Assembly: GCF_963082655.1 (NCBI RefSeq) | Contig: NC_081552.1 | Span: 194,026,098 to 194,090,097, forward strand | Direction: 5' to 3' | Length of the DNA: 64,000 nucleotides | Origin: Stomoxys calcitrans | Taxonomy: Eukaryota > Arthropoda > Insecta > Diptera > Muscidae | Shown: in pieces, positions 44,100-56,618 of the stretch | How positions within the stretch are numbered: position 1 is the stretch's first letter | How the letters are laid out: the number at the start of each line of letters is the position of its first letter | Position numbers and translations under genes: made by a program | Notes under the pieces: model-generated | Databases searched by the model: none | What the model was told of the DNA's origin: nothing | Seen by the model: only the letters and a program-made list of their open reading frames with translations

Positions 44100-46795
44100 C
44101 TTTAATGAACTGGACAAAAGATTATGCGAGTAACGTGCAGACATTGTTGATATCAGTGATAGAGTCACGCATCTAGAGACTGCAGTATGTGAAATCGATG
44201 TTCTCAAACTGGATATAAAAGAGATCAAACTCCAAGTCTTACGTTAAGAAAATGCTCCGGTTGCTGCAGATCTTCGTATTAATAGAAACCCTTCAATGAA
44301 AACCTAAACAACATTTTCACAAAAACCTGCACAAGCTGTAATATTCCGACTCCAAAACTCAAATCTATACACTGGATAAGAAACAGAAACAACGGATGCA
44401 GTAATTATCGCTCCGTATGACAAAGTGGGGTGCGTTTATAGACCGAACAACCGTTCGGATACGAGAGATTTATTCTCAGTCCTTGAAACTCTCTCTCTCT
44501 CTCTCTTGCTTACTCAGACATTGTGGTTGCTGGGGACTTCAACTCTAACGTTTTACAGGACACGGGCTTGACATTTGAAATGTCTTTCTTGGGGCTTTTG
44601 CCTGTCAATTCAACAGTTCCCACGCATTTTTCCGCATCCTCCAACACACGCATCTCGATCTGTTCTTTGTTAGTGACACTTCTAAAGTCCTCCTATGCGA
44701 CCAACAGTCAGCCTCATGTTTTTCGAACCATGACTTGATCTTTTTATATTATGAATTTGAGCTCATCAGGACTAGGGAAACTTATTCATATAGAGATTTT
44801 GGCCGTCTCGACCATGATTTTTTGCTTCCGAGTGCTGTACTTATTGACTGGGATCTGATATTTCGTATGGAAACTATCGATGATCAAACTGACTTTCTAC
44901 AGAGGCATATCCGTGACCTACAGGAACTTACGGTTCCACTCAAGACTAGAGAAGTGTCTTCCAGATCGAAACCGTGGTTCTCCCGGGATATTCGTTCGGC
45001 TATTCACCAGAGAAATGTGTCGCATCGCAGGTGGAGACGTTTCAGGATGCCTGAGTTACATGATGCCTTTCGCTCAGCAAGAGACCACGTCAATAAGTTG
45101 ATTAAGGTAGCGAAGAAAGACTACTATTGGGTTGCCCAAAAAGTAATTGCGGATTTTTTAAAAGAAAGTAAATGCATTTTTAATAAACCTTAGAATGAAC
45201 TTTAATCAAATATACTTTTTTTACACTTTTTTTCTAAAGCAAGCTAAAAGTAACAGCTGATAACTAACAGAAGAAAGAATGCAATCACAGAGTCACAAGC
45301 TATGAGAAAATTTGTCAACGCCGACTATATGAAAAATCCGCAATTACTTTTTGGGCAACCCAATATTATAGACGCTTTACTTCTGCAATAGGCTCCAAGA
45401 GTACGTGGAAGGTTATTCGAGACATAGGAATTGGGAAGGATACTAATAGATGTTCAAAAAACTTGGACATCAATGGGCTTAATGATGCCTTTGTCAATGT
45501 CCCACATATCCCAGTTGATCCCAATTTCTATGGCTTCAATATCTCCCCCTCTCTCGAAGACGACTCTGGTTTTGGCTTCAGCTGTATTGGTCCCGCCAAT
45601 GTCCATGAGTGTGTCGCGACTGTAAAGTCTAACGCTGTCGGGTTTAATGGCATTGATCCTAAATTTGTAAGGCTCTAGCTCCCCCTTATTATTCCTCATG
45701 TAACCTATGTTTTCAATAGGATTTTGACCACGAGTTATTTTCCTTTAGCGTGGAAGCATGCCAAGGTCATTTCACTGCCTAAGAATTCCAAGCAATATAG
45801 ACAAATTGCGATTCTTTGTTACTTGTCAAAGGTCTTTGAGAAATTGCTGTTCTTGCAAATGACGTCTTTTGTCAACGAGAACTCTTTGTTATATGTGAGT
45901 AAGTCCGGGTTTCGTCCTAACCACAGTTGCGTAACTGCCTTGGTCACTGAGAGGATCAGGGTCAGTTTTGAGAATGACAAGATAAATTTCCTTGTTCTTC
46001 TTGACCATTCTAAGGCATTTGACATTGTTTACATCTTTACAATTTTCGTACCTGTCACACCGCACTCAGTCCGTCAGTTATAAGTCTTCTGTATCGTCGC
46101 CTCTGCTTGTTTTAAAAGGTGTTCCTCAGGGATAAATTCTGGGTCCTCTTCTCTTTTCATTGTACAGTAACGACTTGGCGAGTCAATTGTCTTAATGTGA
46201 GGTACATATGTACGCTGACGATGTACAGATATATATCGGCAGTCCGAGGGATGAGATTGCGTCTGCTTAATCATGATCTGTCAAGAGTCAGCACGTGGGC
46301 GAAAGCCAATGGCCTGTGTCTCAACCCTGTAAAGTCCAAGTGTGTTGTTATCATAAACAGGCTGTCTCGTTTTTCATGTGATGTCGGTATATTCATTAAC
46401 GACGCTAGTTTGGAAATCGTTCCTCATGCAAAGAACTTGGGCGTGATTATTAATAGCACTCTGACTTGGAGTAATCATATCGAATCGGTCGTTGGTCAGG
46501 GATATTCAAAATTGAGTGCTCTCTGGGGCACTCAGTCGGTTACTCCGCTGCGGGTTAGGTCTCTCTTGGCAAAGACTTATCTTGTTCCTGGCATTCTCTT
46601 CGGCTGTGAGTTGTTTGCTAATTGCGACTCGGTAAGTAGACGTAAGTTAAACACCTTTTTTAATAGCGTTACTCGTTATGTATTTGGCTTGAGACGACGC
46701 GACTCCATCTCTGAATACTCTCCCAAACACTTGACCCCAAATTTGATACCTAAATCGTTGTCTATATCAAATACCTATTATATGAGAACCTTATA
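44100..46795 (+). pseudogene. LINE ORF2 remnant (endonuclease and RT) with nested MITE
   Basis: Plus-strand order: endonuclease VVAGDFNSNVLQDTGL at 44523, then SRSKPWFSRDIRSAIHQRN at about 44960 (pre-RT), MITE at 45127-45363, then PLAWKHAKVISLPK, SGFRPNHSC and LVLLDHSKAFDIV (RT palm, 45745-46035). After a frameshift come KGVPQGSILGPLLFSLYSND and the catalytic MYADDVQIYIGSPRD (about 46110-46245). The region ends NLGVIINSTLTWSNHIESVV and TYLVPGILFGCELF. Several frame changes. Removing the MITE restores continuity across DYY. A CT microsatellite lies at about 44489-44507. Confidence 0.88.
45127..45363 (-). mobile_element. mariner-type MITE, copy 2
   Basis: 237 bp, same ends as copy 1 but reversed. 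TA at 45125-45126 and 45364-45365. Inserted in a LINE ORF. Confidence 0.92.
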
Positions 46796-48555
46796 GCCAT
46801 AGTAAGCAAACACGGCCGATTTGAAGGGAGTTGAGGGGGCGGGGCGGACCCTGAAATTATATCACCATCGTGCTGGAGCATGATGTTGTTTGAGTCCCAT
46901 AATGTCAAGCATTTCGAGACCCAACTTATTCAGAGCTACGGGTCTTGTTCAGATCGACACAAAATCATTTTTTTTTTGCTTATCTACATTCAAAATCATA
47001 TTTCAAAACTACAGGAGGACCTGCAGATCTTTAAAAATGTTGGTATACCACATTTTTAAATGTGTCTATCCCAATTGGAGGGTAAAAAGTTTACTCTTCT
47101 ACCAAAGACAGTTATTGCTGTCCTATTCTATCCTGATCGGCCTACATGACAGTTTGGTGTTGTTTTTATTGGGAGGAGAGGGTCGGTGCCCCCGACGCTA
47201 AGACCCAAAAGACAATTTTTTTGAGTCCTTTAATGTCGAGATCTACATGTTCGGCTGAACGGCAGAACGTGATCCAGATACTTGAATCCTTATCTCAACA
47301 TTAGGTTCGAACTCCACTGTCATAGACCTTTCGTTTGATTCACATATTATCCCAATCTAATTACACGTCTTATTAAAGCGTATTAGGTAGGTGGGCCGAT
47401 TCCAGACTCTGTCCCAAATGTGTACATCAGATTCATAGGCATCTCTCAAAGACCATTCATTTGATACCCATTTTGTGACGTTCGATATTCATGTGCGTTT
47501 TGGGGTTGGAGAGGCCCCGTAGACATCTTGGGCCAAATTGTTATAATAGATGTGTACACAACTTCCAAACACCTTTCTTGTCCTAATGAGGGGTTTGTGA
47601 GGGGTGGGAGCCCCTCAGACACCAAGAAATAAAATTTTTTATAAGCTTTTTACGACATTTTTTAATTCCTTTCATTTGGTATCCACATTGTCCCAATCGG
47701 TAAGTATGTCCTACTGGGGGGGTTTTGGGGGGTGGGGAGGCCCCTCAGAAACCATAGAATAAATTTTTATGTCAGATTTGTACTCTACTTTTAAATACCT
47801 TTCATTTGATACCCATGCGGTAAAAGTGTCCTGTTGGGGGGTGTTTTTGGGGATGGGGAACCTCCCCTGACACTAAAGGTGACATTTTTATGCCAAGTAC
47901 GTACTCTACTCTTAAATAACTCTCATTTGACACTGATATTGCCTAAAGCGGTAAAAGTGTCCTGTTGGGTGGTGTTTTTAAAAGTGGGGAACCATCCGCC
48001 ACTAAAGGTGACATTTTTATGCCAAACACGTACTCTTCTCTTAAATAGCTCTTATTTGGTACCCATATTGCCAAAAGCGCCACAAGTGTCCTGTTGGGCG
48101 GTGGGGGACCCCCAGACCCTTATAATGAAATTTGTAAGCCAACTTCGAACCCTACTCTTAAAAACCTTTTATTTGATACCCATATTGTACCAGTCGATAA
48201 ACATGTCCGTTCGGGAGGGTTTTGAGATGGGGCGTCTCCCCAGATTAGTTGACCCCAAAATTGCATACCAATTTTGTGTTTTTGCGGTACCGTAAGGTGG
48301 CATACAAAATTTCGCTTAAATCTGTGCACCCATCTCCGAGATCGGATGTTTTTGAAAGTTGGGGTAAGGGGGAGGGTCCGCCCCCTCCCCTTCGGATATC
48401 AAAAAATGTGATAGCCTAGTTTCAACGGGGGCTGAAGCTCTACCATCTGTGAAAATTTCATGAAAATCGGTTCAGGCGTTTTTTAGTCTATACGGAACAG
48501 ACAAAAAAACACACAAATAAACTAACAAAGCGCTACAATTTAATTTTTATATAAT
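46796..48555 (+). repeat. Family D element with 3' end
   Basis: Tandem units (TTTCATTTGATACCCATATT, GGTAAAAGTGTCCTGTTGG), with a well-conserved pair at about 47830-48080. Ends with AAATTTCATGAAAATCGG, GGAACAGACAAAAAAACAC and TTTTTATATAATA at about 48545, the same end block as at 39380-39450. Confidence 0.75.
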
Positions 48556-48559
48556 AGAT

Positions 48560-48685
48560 GGATGGATGGCACCTTATCATTGAGCTTAAACTTGAATCGA
48601 ACTGCACTCATTGATATGTGAGAAGTTTGCCACTGTTCCTTAGTGGAATGTTCATGGGCAAAATTTGCATAATAAATGGAGCCTT
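48560..48685 (+). mobile_element. tRNA-derived SINE (second family), 3' half
   Basis: CACCTTATCATTGAGCTTAA, ATTGATATGTGAGAAGTTTG and TTAGTGGAATGTTCATGGGC match the 3' part of the SINE at 56620-56890. The 5' tRNA-like part is absent. Confidence 0.75.
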
Positions 48686-48768
48686 AGACGAATATTTTGT
48701 GGTGTTACAAACGGAATGGCGAAATTAGTATAACCCCAGTATATGGTGCAGGGTATTGTAAGTGAAAT
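48686..48768 (+). mobile_element. Family B tail fragment
   Basis: GACGAATATTTTGTGGTG, ACAAACGGAATGGCGAAATT and ATGGTGCAGGGTAT: only the last 80 bp of a family B element, joined directly to the SINE. Confidence 0.7.
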
Positions 48769-49455
48769 TTATAGTTTTGTAATACAAACTTTATTTATTT
48801 AAAATATTCACCCAGCCACAAACATCCTCATTGCTACCCTAATGTTAACTGAAAAAATGCATGTATGTGCCTAAAAGTATGCTTCGTTTCTTCATCAACA
48901 ATACAAAATTCGAAAAAATCCTATCGTATAAAGGCCCCACTGTCAACTAAAGTCGAATCACCAAAAAAAGAAGGATAATACAACATTTCACTAAACTGGA
49001 TAATTTGGCATGTATTAAGATATATTTTTTTAATTAGTGCACAAATTACAGTAATTTCAAATATGTTACAAGCTTTGTTTTTAATTGGCTATGAAACAAA
49101 GGTGTTGTGTTGTGTGTGTGAAAGTGTTTTAAAAAAGTGCAAAATGGTAATGGCTTTCATACGGGAAGATTGTTAAGAAAGTCATTGGGAAACAAACAAT
49201 TTTTATTACAAAAAACAGATTTAAATGTGAAAAATTAATTCCCATTAATTGCCAATTAAAAATTATAACGATAGCATATAAAAGGCAAAGTTGGCATGCT
49301 ACCTCATAAATGGAAAGTGAAGAAATTCAAACCAAATAAAATTTAATTCATTTTTGTTTATTTGTTTTGGCTACTAGGGTCGGTTATATGAATAAATCAT
49401 TTTTTCTGAGGCACTGATGAGGGTCATACCAGCTGAGAAACGCGTCTGCCAATGG
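48769..49455. other. Intron sequence, nothing recognised
   Basis: AT-rich. No repeats or genes were recognised before the Penelope-like element. Confidence 0.5.
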
Positions 49456-50560
49456 TGCCATATCTATACCCGATTGTCAAACTTGGAATTTACGAAGATA
49501 CCAAAACATTTATCAAAAAGCACAAGGATATTAACCGGATAATGACGGCCGATAAAGGTAATAAAACAGTGGTATTGTAAAAAGAAGATAACAACAACAA
49601 AATGGAAAAACTGTTAGAGGACAAGAACACGTACAAGACTGTAAGGGAGGATCCTACAATGAAATTAGAAAGGACGAACAATAACATCGTACAAGAACTG
49701 TACAAGAATAATAACGTAACAAAATGGGAAGGATCGAAGTTAGTTTGCAATTCAGCCTTGGCTCCACAACTTAACGGTTTGCCGAAAATACATAAGGACA
49801 AAGTACCTCTTAGACCTATTTCTTCTTCAACGAAAGTGACGTGCTACAATTTATCGAAATTCATCGGAAATATATTTACAACACCAACATCTTCATTATA
49901 CAACGTCAGAAATTCGATGGAGGTAAAAGAAAGAATAAGGGAAGTGATATTAGAAAATGACGATATACTTGTATCATTTGACGTGGTATCATTATTTACA
50001 AATATACCAACACATTTGGCTATAAAAAAAACATCATGAGTAAGTCGGAACATCTCAAGGAACACACTAAGATGACAAAACAGATGTTCTTAAAAATCTT
50101 GCAATTCTGTCTCATAGAAAACCACTATTTTAAATATTGGGTTGCCCAAAAAGTAATTGCGGATTTTTCATATAGTCGGCGTTGACAAATTTTTTCACCG
50201 CTTGTGACTCTGTAATTGCATTCTTTCTTCTGTCAGTTATCAGCTGTTACTTTTAACTTGCTTTAGAAAAAAAGTTTAAAAAAGTATATTTGATTAAACT
50301 TCATTCTAAGTTTTATTAAAAATGCATTTACTATCTTTTAAAAAATCCGCAATTACTTTTTGGGCAACCCAATACAATACGAGGAGAAGATTTACCATCA
50401 AACATATGGTATGCCAATGGGCAACCCCCTCTCACCGACAATAGCTAACATTGTGTTAGACACACTTTTGGACGAAGTGTTGGGGGAACTAAGAAGCCGA
50501 AATATAGAAAGTTTTTAACGAAATACGTGGACGTCCTCTTGGGACCGTCCGAACCGATAT
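49456..50560 (+). pseudogene. Penelope-like element RT remnant with nested MITE
   Basis: Plus-strand frames give NRIMTADKGNKTVVL, then KMEKLLEDKNTYKTVREDP, LNGLPKIHKDKVPLRPISSS and DDILVSFDVVSLFTNIPTHL, followed after the MITE by QTYGMPMGNPLSPTIANIVL and KYVDVLLGP. The GLPKIHK..PLRPI and VSFDVVSLFTNIP patterns are diagnostic of Penelope-like RTs. There are stops at 49578 and after 50038. The catalytic YVDD reads YVDV, so the enzyme is inactive. The GIY-YIG endonuclease region is missing. Confidence 0.88.
50137..50372 (+). mobile_element. mariner-type MITE, copy 3
   Basis: 236 bp, TA at 50135-50136 and 50373-50374, inserted inside the Penelope-like RT. Confidence 0.92.
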
Positions 50561-50574
50561 TGTTCATAATCAAT

Positions 50575-51980
50575 AGCAAAATTTCATTAAAATCGGACAA
50601 TAAATTCGACGTGTACCTTGATCACAGTATACATGGACATCGGGAAATGATTCTAAACCGATCGATGGGTCTAGCTCTTCTCCTTCCTTCACAAAGTCAT
50701 AATACCCAGTGCTGATGTACCCTCTTTGCACGGTATCTCTTTCTAGACAAACAAGAATAATGGATAAGAATTGTTATGCCATTGGAGATATATCAAGTTA
50801 TAGTTCGATTCAGACCATAAATGAACTGAATGTCGAAGACCATAGTAGAAGTCATTGTGTAACATTTCAGCCCATTTGGATAAGAATTGCGCCTTGTGGG
50901 TCTCAAGAAGCAAAATCGAGAGATCGCTTTAAACGGGAGTCGTATCAAGCTATAGATCGATTTAGACCATATAAGACACGTATATTGAAGGTCATGGGAA
51001 AAGCCGTGGTACAAAATTTCAGCCAAATCGGATAATAATTGCGCCCTCTAGAGGCTCAAGAAGTCAAGACCCCAGATCGGTTTATATGGCAGCTATATCA
51101 GGTTATTGGCCGATTTGAAGCATATTTGGCACAGTTGTTGAAAGTCATATCGAAACACGTCAGGCAAAATTTCAGCCAAATTGAAAAAGAATTGCGCCCT
51201 TTAGAGGCTCAAGAAGTCAAGACCCCAGATCGGTTTATATGGCAGCTATATCAGGTTATATAGCGATTTGAACCATATTTGGCACAGTTGTTGAAAGTCA
51301 TATCGAAACACGTCAGGCAAAATTTCAGCCAAATTGAATAAGAATTGCGCCCTCTAGACGCTCAAGAAGTCAAGACCCCAGATCGGTTTATATGGCAGCT
51401 ATATCAGGCTATTGACCGATTTAAACCATATTTGGCACAGTTGTTGAAAGTCATATCTAAACACGTCATGCAAAATTTCAGCTTCATCAGATAAGAATTG
51501 CGCCCACTAGAGGCTCAAGAAGTCAAGACCCCAGATCGGTTTATATGGCAGCTATATCAGGTTATTGGCCGATTTGAAGCATATTTGGCACAGTTGGTGA
51601 AAGTCATATCGAAACACGTCAGGCAAAATTTCAGCCAAATTGGATAAGAACTGCGCCCTCTAGAGGCTCAAGAAGTCAAGACCCCAGATCGGTTTATATG
51701 GCAGCTATATCAAAACATGGACCGATATAGCCCATTAGCAATCCCAACCGACCTACACTTATAAGAAGTATTGTTGCAAAATTTCAATCGCCTAGCTTTA
51801 CAGCTTCGAAAGTAAGCGAGCTTTCGACAGACAGATGGACGGACAGGGCTAGATCGACTTAAAATGTCAAGACGATCAAGAACACATATACTGTATGGGG
51901 TCTTTGACGAATATTTTGAGGTGTTACAAACAGAATGATGAAACTAGTATACCCCCATCCTATGGTAGAGGGTATAAAAA
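50575..51980 (+). mobile_element. Family B element with a near-perfect 153-bp array
   Basis: The start hairpin is missing; units from about 50740 on. The GCGCCC landmark falls at 51041, 51194, 51347, 51500 and 51653, four exact 153-bp steps with only a few differences between units. The tail (GACAGACAGATGGACGGAC) and the terminus CCTATGGTAGAGGGTATAA are at about 51830-51978. Confidence 0.88.
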
Positions 51981-52210
51981 TCGGATAATTTTTATTTTTT
52001 ATGACAATTCTAACTGCAAATTTCAAAATTTTAGAATTGAATTGTTTGCAGTTTCAACAGGCTACGACTCCATGCCAAACAAATTGCCTGTGCCAAATTT
52101 AAGGATGATCGGATGAAAATTGTGACCTGTACTTTTAACACCTTTGAGCATGGTCAGACAGAGATATTAGTACTTTGCGTGCCTTATTTCAAAAAAACCG
52201 GGCAAATATC

Positions 52211-52928
52211 AGGTTAGGTTGAAAAGAGGATGCGAATTCTAGTCGGCGTATCTGGATTCTCTATTCATACCCGTAGATCTATCCCAGTGGTATGCCATCT
52301 CCAAGACCCTTTGGGATTCCGTATTAAAGCAATATGAGTCTTACTTTTGTTGACTATACCTAACAGAGAGTCGCTCCGTTCTTGGTGTATCTGGACGACC
52401 CAAATTGTTGGCCCTCCAGTCCTTTTTGGAAGCCGGGGATGGGATTCTCCACAGCAACTTTGTTGTTAGACTTCGGTAGGTTGACCTATGATTGTCGAAC
52501 CTCTCCTAGTCTTCTTATTCTTGAAATAGACAGCTTTGCAAACATAGAACGCCTTGCCTATAGTCTTAAAAAAACTTGTCGCGGGACTTGGTCAATGACT
52601 CCCATAAGAAGAGTTCCTTCGTCCTTCTGCTCACTGTGAAAGACCTACCATATCTCCTCGACCAAGCCTAAGATTTCATGCCACGAACTTGCTTCCCCCT
52701 ACTTTGTTGAAGTTGAGCTATGGGCATTCCCAGGGAGTTGGGATTCGTCCAACGAGCTTCCTTCACGCCACGAACTTGCTTCCCCCTACTTTGATGAAGT
52801 TGAGCTTTGGGCATATCCCAGGGAGTTGGGATTCGTCCAACGAGTTTCCTTGGGGTGTCACTACAACCTGCCCTTGCGCATCGCAACATCAGCAAGAAGT
52901 TGAGTCGGCGTATATGAGAGCCACATCT
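52211..52928. other. Unclassified sequence with an 87-bp tandem duplication
   Basis: Begins AGGTTAGGTTGAAAAGAGG. Short frames on both strands show no recognised domain. Two direct copies of an 87-bp unit start at 52681 and 52768 (CCACGAACTTGCTTCCCCC...). Possibly retroelement-derived. Confidence 0.4.
52681..52856. repeat. 87-bp tandem duplication
   Basis: Units at 52681-52767 and 52768-52856 share ACGAACTTGCTTCCCCCTAC, GGGAGTTGGGATTCGTCC and AACGAG, with about six differences. Confidence 0.85.
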
Positions 52929-52929
52929 A

Positions 52930-53135
52930 TTGGGTTGCCCAAAAAGTAATTGCGGATTTTTTAAAAGAAAGTAAATGCATTTTTAATAAAACTTAGAATG
53001 AACTTTAATCAAATATACTTTTTTAACAGCTGATAACTGACAGAAGAAAGAATGCAATTACAGAGTCACAAGCTGTGAAAAAATTTGTCAACGCCGACTA
53101 TATGAAAAATCCGCAATGACTTTTTGGGCAACCCA
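52930..53135 (-). mobile_element. mariner-type MITE, copy 4 (internally deleted)
   Basis: Same ends as the other copies but about 206 bp long: the central GCTTTAGAAAAAAAG-type segment is missing, and the last end base is lost. TA at 52928-52929. Confidence 0.88.
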
Positions 53136-53179
53136 TATTAATAGGACTATCTGGACGACATTTGCATTACATTTACATT

Positions 53180-53370
53180 GAGTACGAAGTGCTTACTCAA
53201 TCGGGCAGCAAAAATGTATGCTTTTTTGACAAAAGGACGAACTAACGACTCAAAATGTCAAACGATCAAGAGCAAACGTACATAATGGGATCTAAGACTA
53301 ATACTTCGTGGTGTTACACACTGAACGACAATGCTTGTATGGCTTGTATGCCATGGGTGAGGTAATTATA
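53180..53370 (+). repeat. Decayed family B tail
   Basis: CGACTCAAAATGTCAAACG, AATGGGATCTAAGACTAATA and GGTGTTACACACTGAACGAC follow the family B tail in order, but the terminus is degraded. Confidence 0.5.
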
Positions 53371-53637
53371 AGGCTAAAGTGAACTTTTCATCTTTAAGGA
53401 CCTCTCACATGACTTTTATACGATGGATTATTTAAAAAATTAAATAAGAAAGTTCTCTTATATAGGAATAAGGAATACATTTGATTTCATATTCAAGGAA
53501 TTTTTGAAATATCTGCCCTATTTCTAAAAGTTTTTTTTTTTTGTCATAGTTTAAGTTTCAGTTTAACAGGTAAACTTGTTATCTTTTGCAAAATTATGTT
53601 TTTTTTTTGTTTTGGTCTTGTAAAATTTTATACACAC

Positions 53638-53861
53638 CTCATAATATTTGACCATGGCAGTGTGCCTTGCTGCTTGTCCACAGAGTGTATGGCACTGACC
53701 AGCACATGGCAATTGGATTCGGCATATTCGACAAACACCAGCAACAGCTTGAGCGCAGTCTTGACCACGGAACGATAATTGGATGCGATTAATGAATATA
53801 GCCACTGCATAGTGGGCTCGTGTTTCATAACGCCATTCATGCCATCCACGTAGAGCATAAC
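53638..53861 (-). CDS. Fhos: Fhos exon: FH3 armadillo region (middle)
   Basis: A 224-bp exon starting in phase 0 and encoding VMLYVDGMNGVMKHEPTMQW, LYSLIASNYRSVVKTALKLL, LVFVEYAESNCHVLVSAIHS and VDKQQGTLPWSNIM, with the last codon split (AG/gtgtgt). The MLYVDGMNGV, SxxRxVVKTALKLLLVFVEY and PWSNIM motifs match the FHOD FH3 domain. Acceptor CTCTTGCAG. It joins in frame to 61478-61662 upstream and to 43411-43632 downstream across a 10.0 kb intron. Confidence 0.96.
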
Positions 53862-54187
53862 CTGCAAGAGACAAAATGCGAATAGAAAAAATCAGCAAAA
53901 ACCAAATATGGTCATTATTAGCGTCAACTCGTTGGGTCCACAAAATGCTACTTTGGATAATAATGTTAATAGAGGAGGAGTGTGACTTTAGTTAAGATAG
54001 GCTGGCTAATACGCTAATCGTCCATTATCTGTTTGAACACTTAGAGAAATAAATTGACTATTAACATAAAAACAATGAAACAAGCATCACATTAGGAAGA
54101 TAATGGGAAGCTTCATATAATGCATCCTGCAGTTGATCAAACAGTCAAACCAGAGGCGAAAAAAATCGTACCTGTTAATCTTAGCGA
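53862..54187. other. Intron sequence, nothing recognised
   Basis: AT-rich sequence between the exon and the family C element. Confidence 0.55.
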
Positions 54188-56618
54188 TAAACAAGTAAAA
54201 ATGTGTTAAGTTTGGCAGTGCCAAACTTTAAATACCTACTACCATGGATAAATGAACCATCCTCTTTTACAACAACTCCACTACCATATCCATTGTGATA
54301 TGCAAATCGGGATAGGTCTTAATCATGCTTGATTGAGGTCCCGAGAACACTTATAAAAGTCACAATATCAGCGAAATCGGGCAACAAATCCGCTTTTTAT
54401 GGAATTAAGACCCTAAATTGGAAGACCGGTTTATATGACAGCCATATAGTCCGATCTGAACCATGTTTGGGTCGGATGCCGAAAGACGTAAAACGTCTCC
54501 ATGTTTGAAATTTGAGCGAAATCGGTTATTAATTGTGGCTCTTATGGGCTAAAGACCCTAACTCAGCAAATCGGTCTATATGGCAGCTCTATATAAACAT
54601 AGTCCGATCTGAACGACATTTGTGTCGGATATCGGGAGGCTTAGAACAGCTCACCATTTCACATTTCGGCAAAATCGGGTAATAATTGCGGCTTTTATGG
54701 GCTTAAAACTTTTGATCGGCAATTCGGTCTATATGGCAGCTATATCGAAATAAAGTCCGATCTGAATCATATTTCGGTAGGATGTCGGAAGACGTAAAAC
54801 AACTCAGCGTTTCAAATTTAAGCGAAATCGGATAACAAGTGCGACTTCTATGAGCTTAAGACCCTTAATCGGCAGATCGGTCTATATGGCATATATTGTA
54901 TATCTAAATATAGTCCGATCTGAAACATATTTCAGTCGGATTTCGGGAAGCTTAAAACAACTCTTTGTTTCAAATTTCAACGAAATTGGATAACAATTTC
55001 GGGTTTTATGGGCTTAAGACCCTTAATCAGCAGATCGGCCTATGTGGCAGCTATATCTAAATATAGTCCTAACTGAGCCATGTGCTGGTCGAATGTCGGG
55101 AGGCTAAGAGCAACCCATCATTTCAAAATTTCAGCGAAATCGGATAACAATTGCGGCTATTATGAGCTTAAGACCCTAAATCGGCAGAACGGTCTATATG
55201 GCAGCTATATCTAAATATAGTACGATCTGGACCATATTTGAGTCGGATATCGAGAGGCTTAATACAAGCCACTGTGTCAAATTCCAGCGAAATCGGATAA
55301 TAATTGCGGCTTTTATGGGCTTAAGACCCTTAATCGGCAGATCGGTCTATATGGGAGCTATATCTAAATATAGTACGATCTGGACCATATTTGAATCGGA
55401 TATCGGGAGGCTTAATACAAGCCACTGTGTCAAATTCCAGCAAAATCGGATAACAATTTCGGCTTTAATGGGCTTAAGACCCTTAATCGGCAGATCGGTC
55501 TATATGGCAGCTATATCTAAATATAGTCCGATCTGAACCATACTCGGGTTGAAGGTCGGCAGGCTTATAATAACTCACCGTTTCAAATTTCAGCGAAATA
55601 GGGAAATAATAGCGGCTTTTATGGCCTTAAGACCCTAAATCGCCAGAATGGTCTATATGGCAGCTATATCTAAATATAGTACGATCTGGACCATATTTGA
55701 ATCGGATATCGGGAGGCTTAATACAAGCCACTGTGTCAAATTTCAGCGAAATCGGATAACAATTGCGGCTATGATGAGCTTAAGACCCTAAATCGGCAGA
55801 ACGGTCTATATGGCAGCTATATCTAAATATAGTATGATCTGGACCATATTTGAGTCGGATATCGAGAGGCTTAATACAAGCCACTGTGTTAAATTCCAGC
55901 AAAATCGGATAACAATTGCGGCTTTTATGGGCTTAAGACCCTTAATCGGCAGATCGGTTAATATGGCAGCTATATCTAAATATAGTCCGATCTGAACCAT
56001 ACTCGGGTCGGAGGTCGGGAGGCTTATAATAACTCACCGTTTCAAATTTCAGCGAAATAGGGTAATAATAGCGGCTTTCATGACCTATATGGGAGCTATA
56101 TCTGAACATAGACCGATCTGAATCATATTTGAGTCGGATATAGGGAGGCCTTATCCAACTCACTATTTGAAATTTCAGCGAATTCGGATAACCTTTAAGA
56201 CTCTTAATCGGCAGAACGGTCTATATGGCAGCTATATCTAAATATAGTCTGAATCATACTCTGGTTGGAGGTCGGGAGGATAATAATAAGTCACCGTTTC
56301 AAATTTCAGCGAAATAGGGTAAAAATATCGGCTTTTATGACCTTAAGACCCTAAATCGCCAGAACGGTCTATATGGCAGCTATATCTGAACATAGACCGA
56401 TCTGAACCATATTAGAGTCGGATATCGGGATGCTTTAATCAACTCACTATTTCAAATTTCAGCGAAATCGAATAACAAGTGCGACTTCTATGGGCTTAAG
56501 ACCCTAAATCGGCAGATCGGTCTATATGGCCGGGCGTAGGGAGACATAAAACAACTCACAGTATCAAATTTCAGCGAAATAGGAAAATAATAGCGGCTTT
56601 TATGGCCTTAAGACCCTC
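54188..56618 (+). mobile_element. Family C element, long tandem array
   Basis: Starts AACAAGTAAAAATGTG with an imperfect hairpin TTTGGCAGTGCCAAA and AATACCTACTACCATGG, then about fifteen units. Landmark positions 55199, 55352, 55505, 55658, 55811 and 55964 are each 153 bp apart. Unit motifs are AGTCCGATCTGAACCATA, TTTCAGCGAAATCGGATAAC and TTAAGACCCTTAATCGGCAG. The terminal block is absent; a SINE follows directly. Confidence 0.88.

Noticed and set aside
44523..46796. A functional endonuclease/RT gene
   Set aside because: The motifs are clear, but stops, frameshifts and a MITE break the frame, so it is a dead LINE copy.
51041..51805. Regularly spaced repeats resembling a CRISPR array
   Set aside because: The whole 153-bp unit is repeated with no unique spacers, in a eukaryotic intron.
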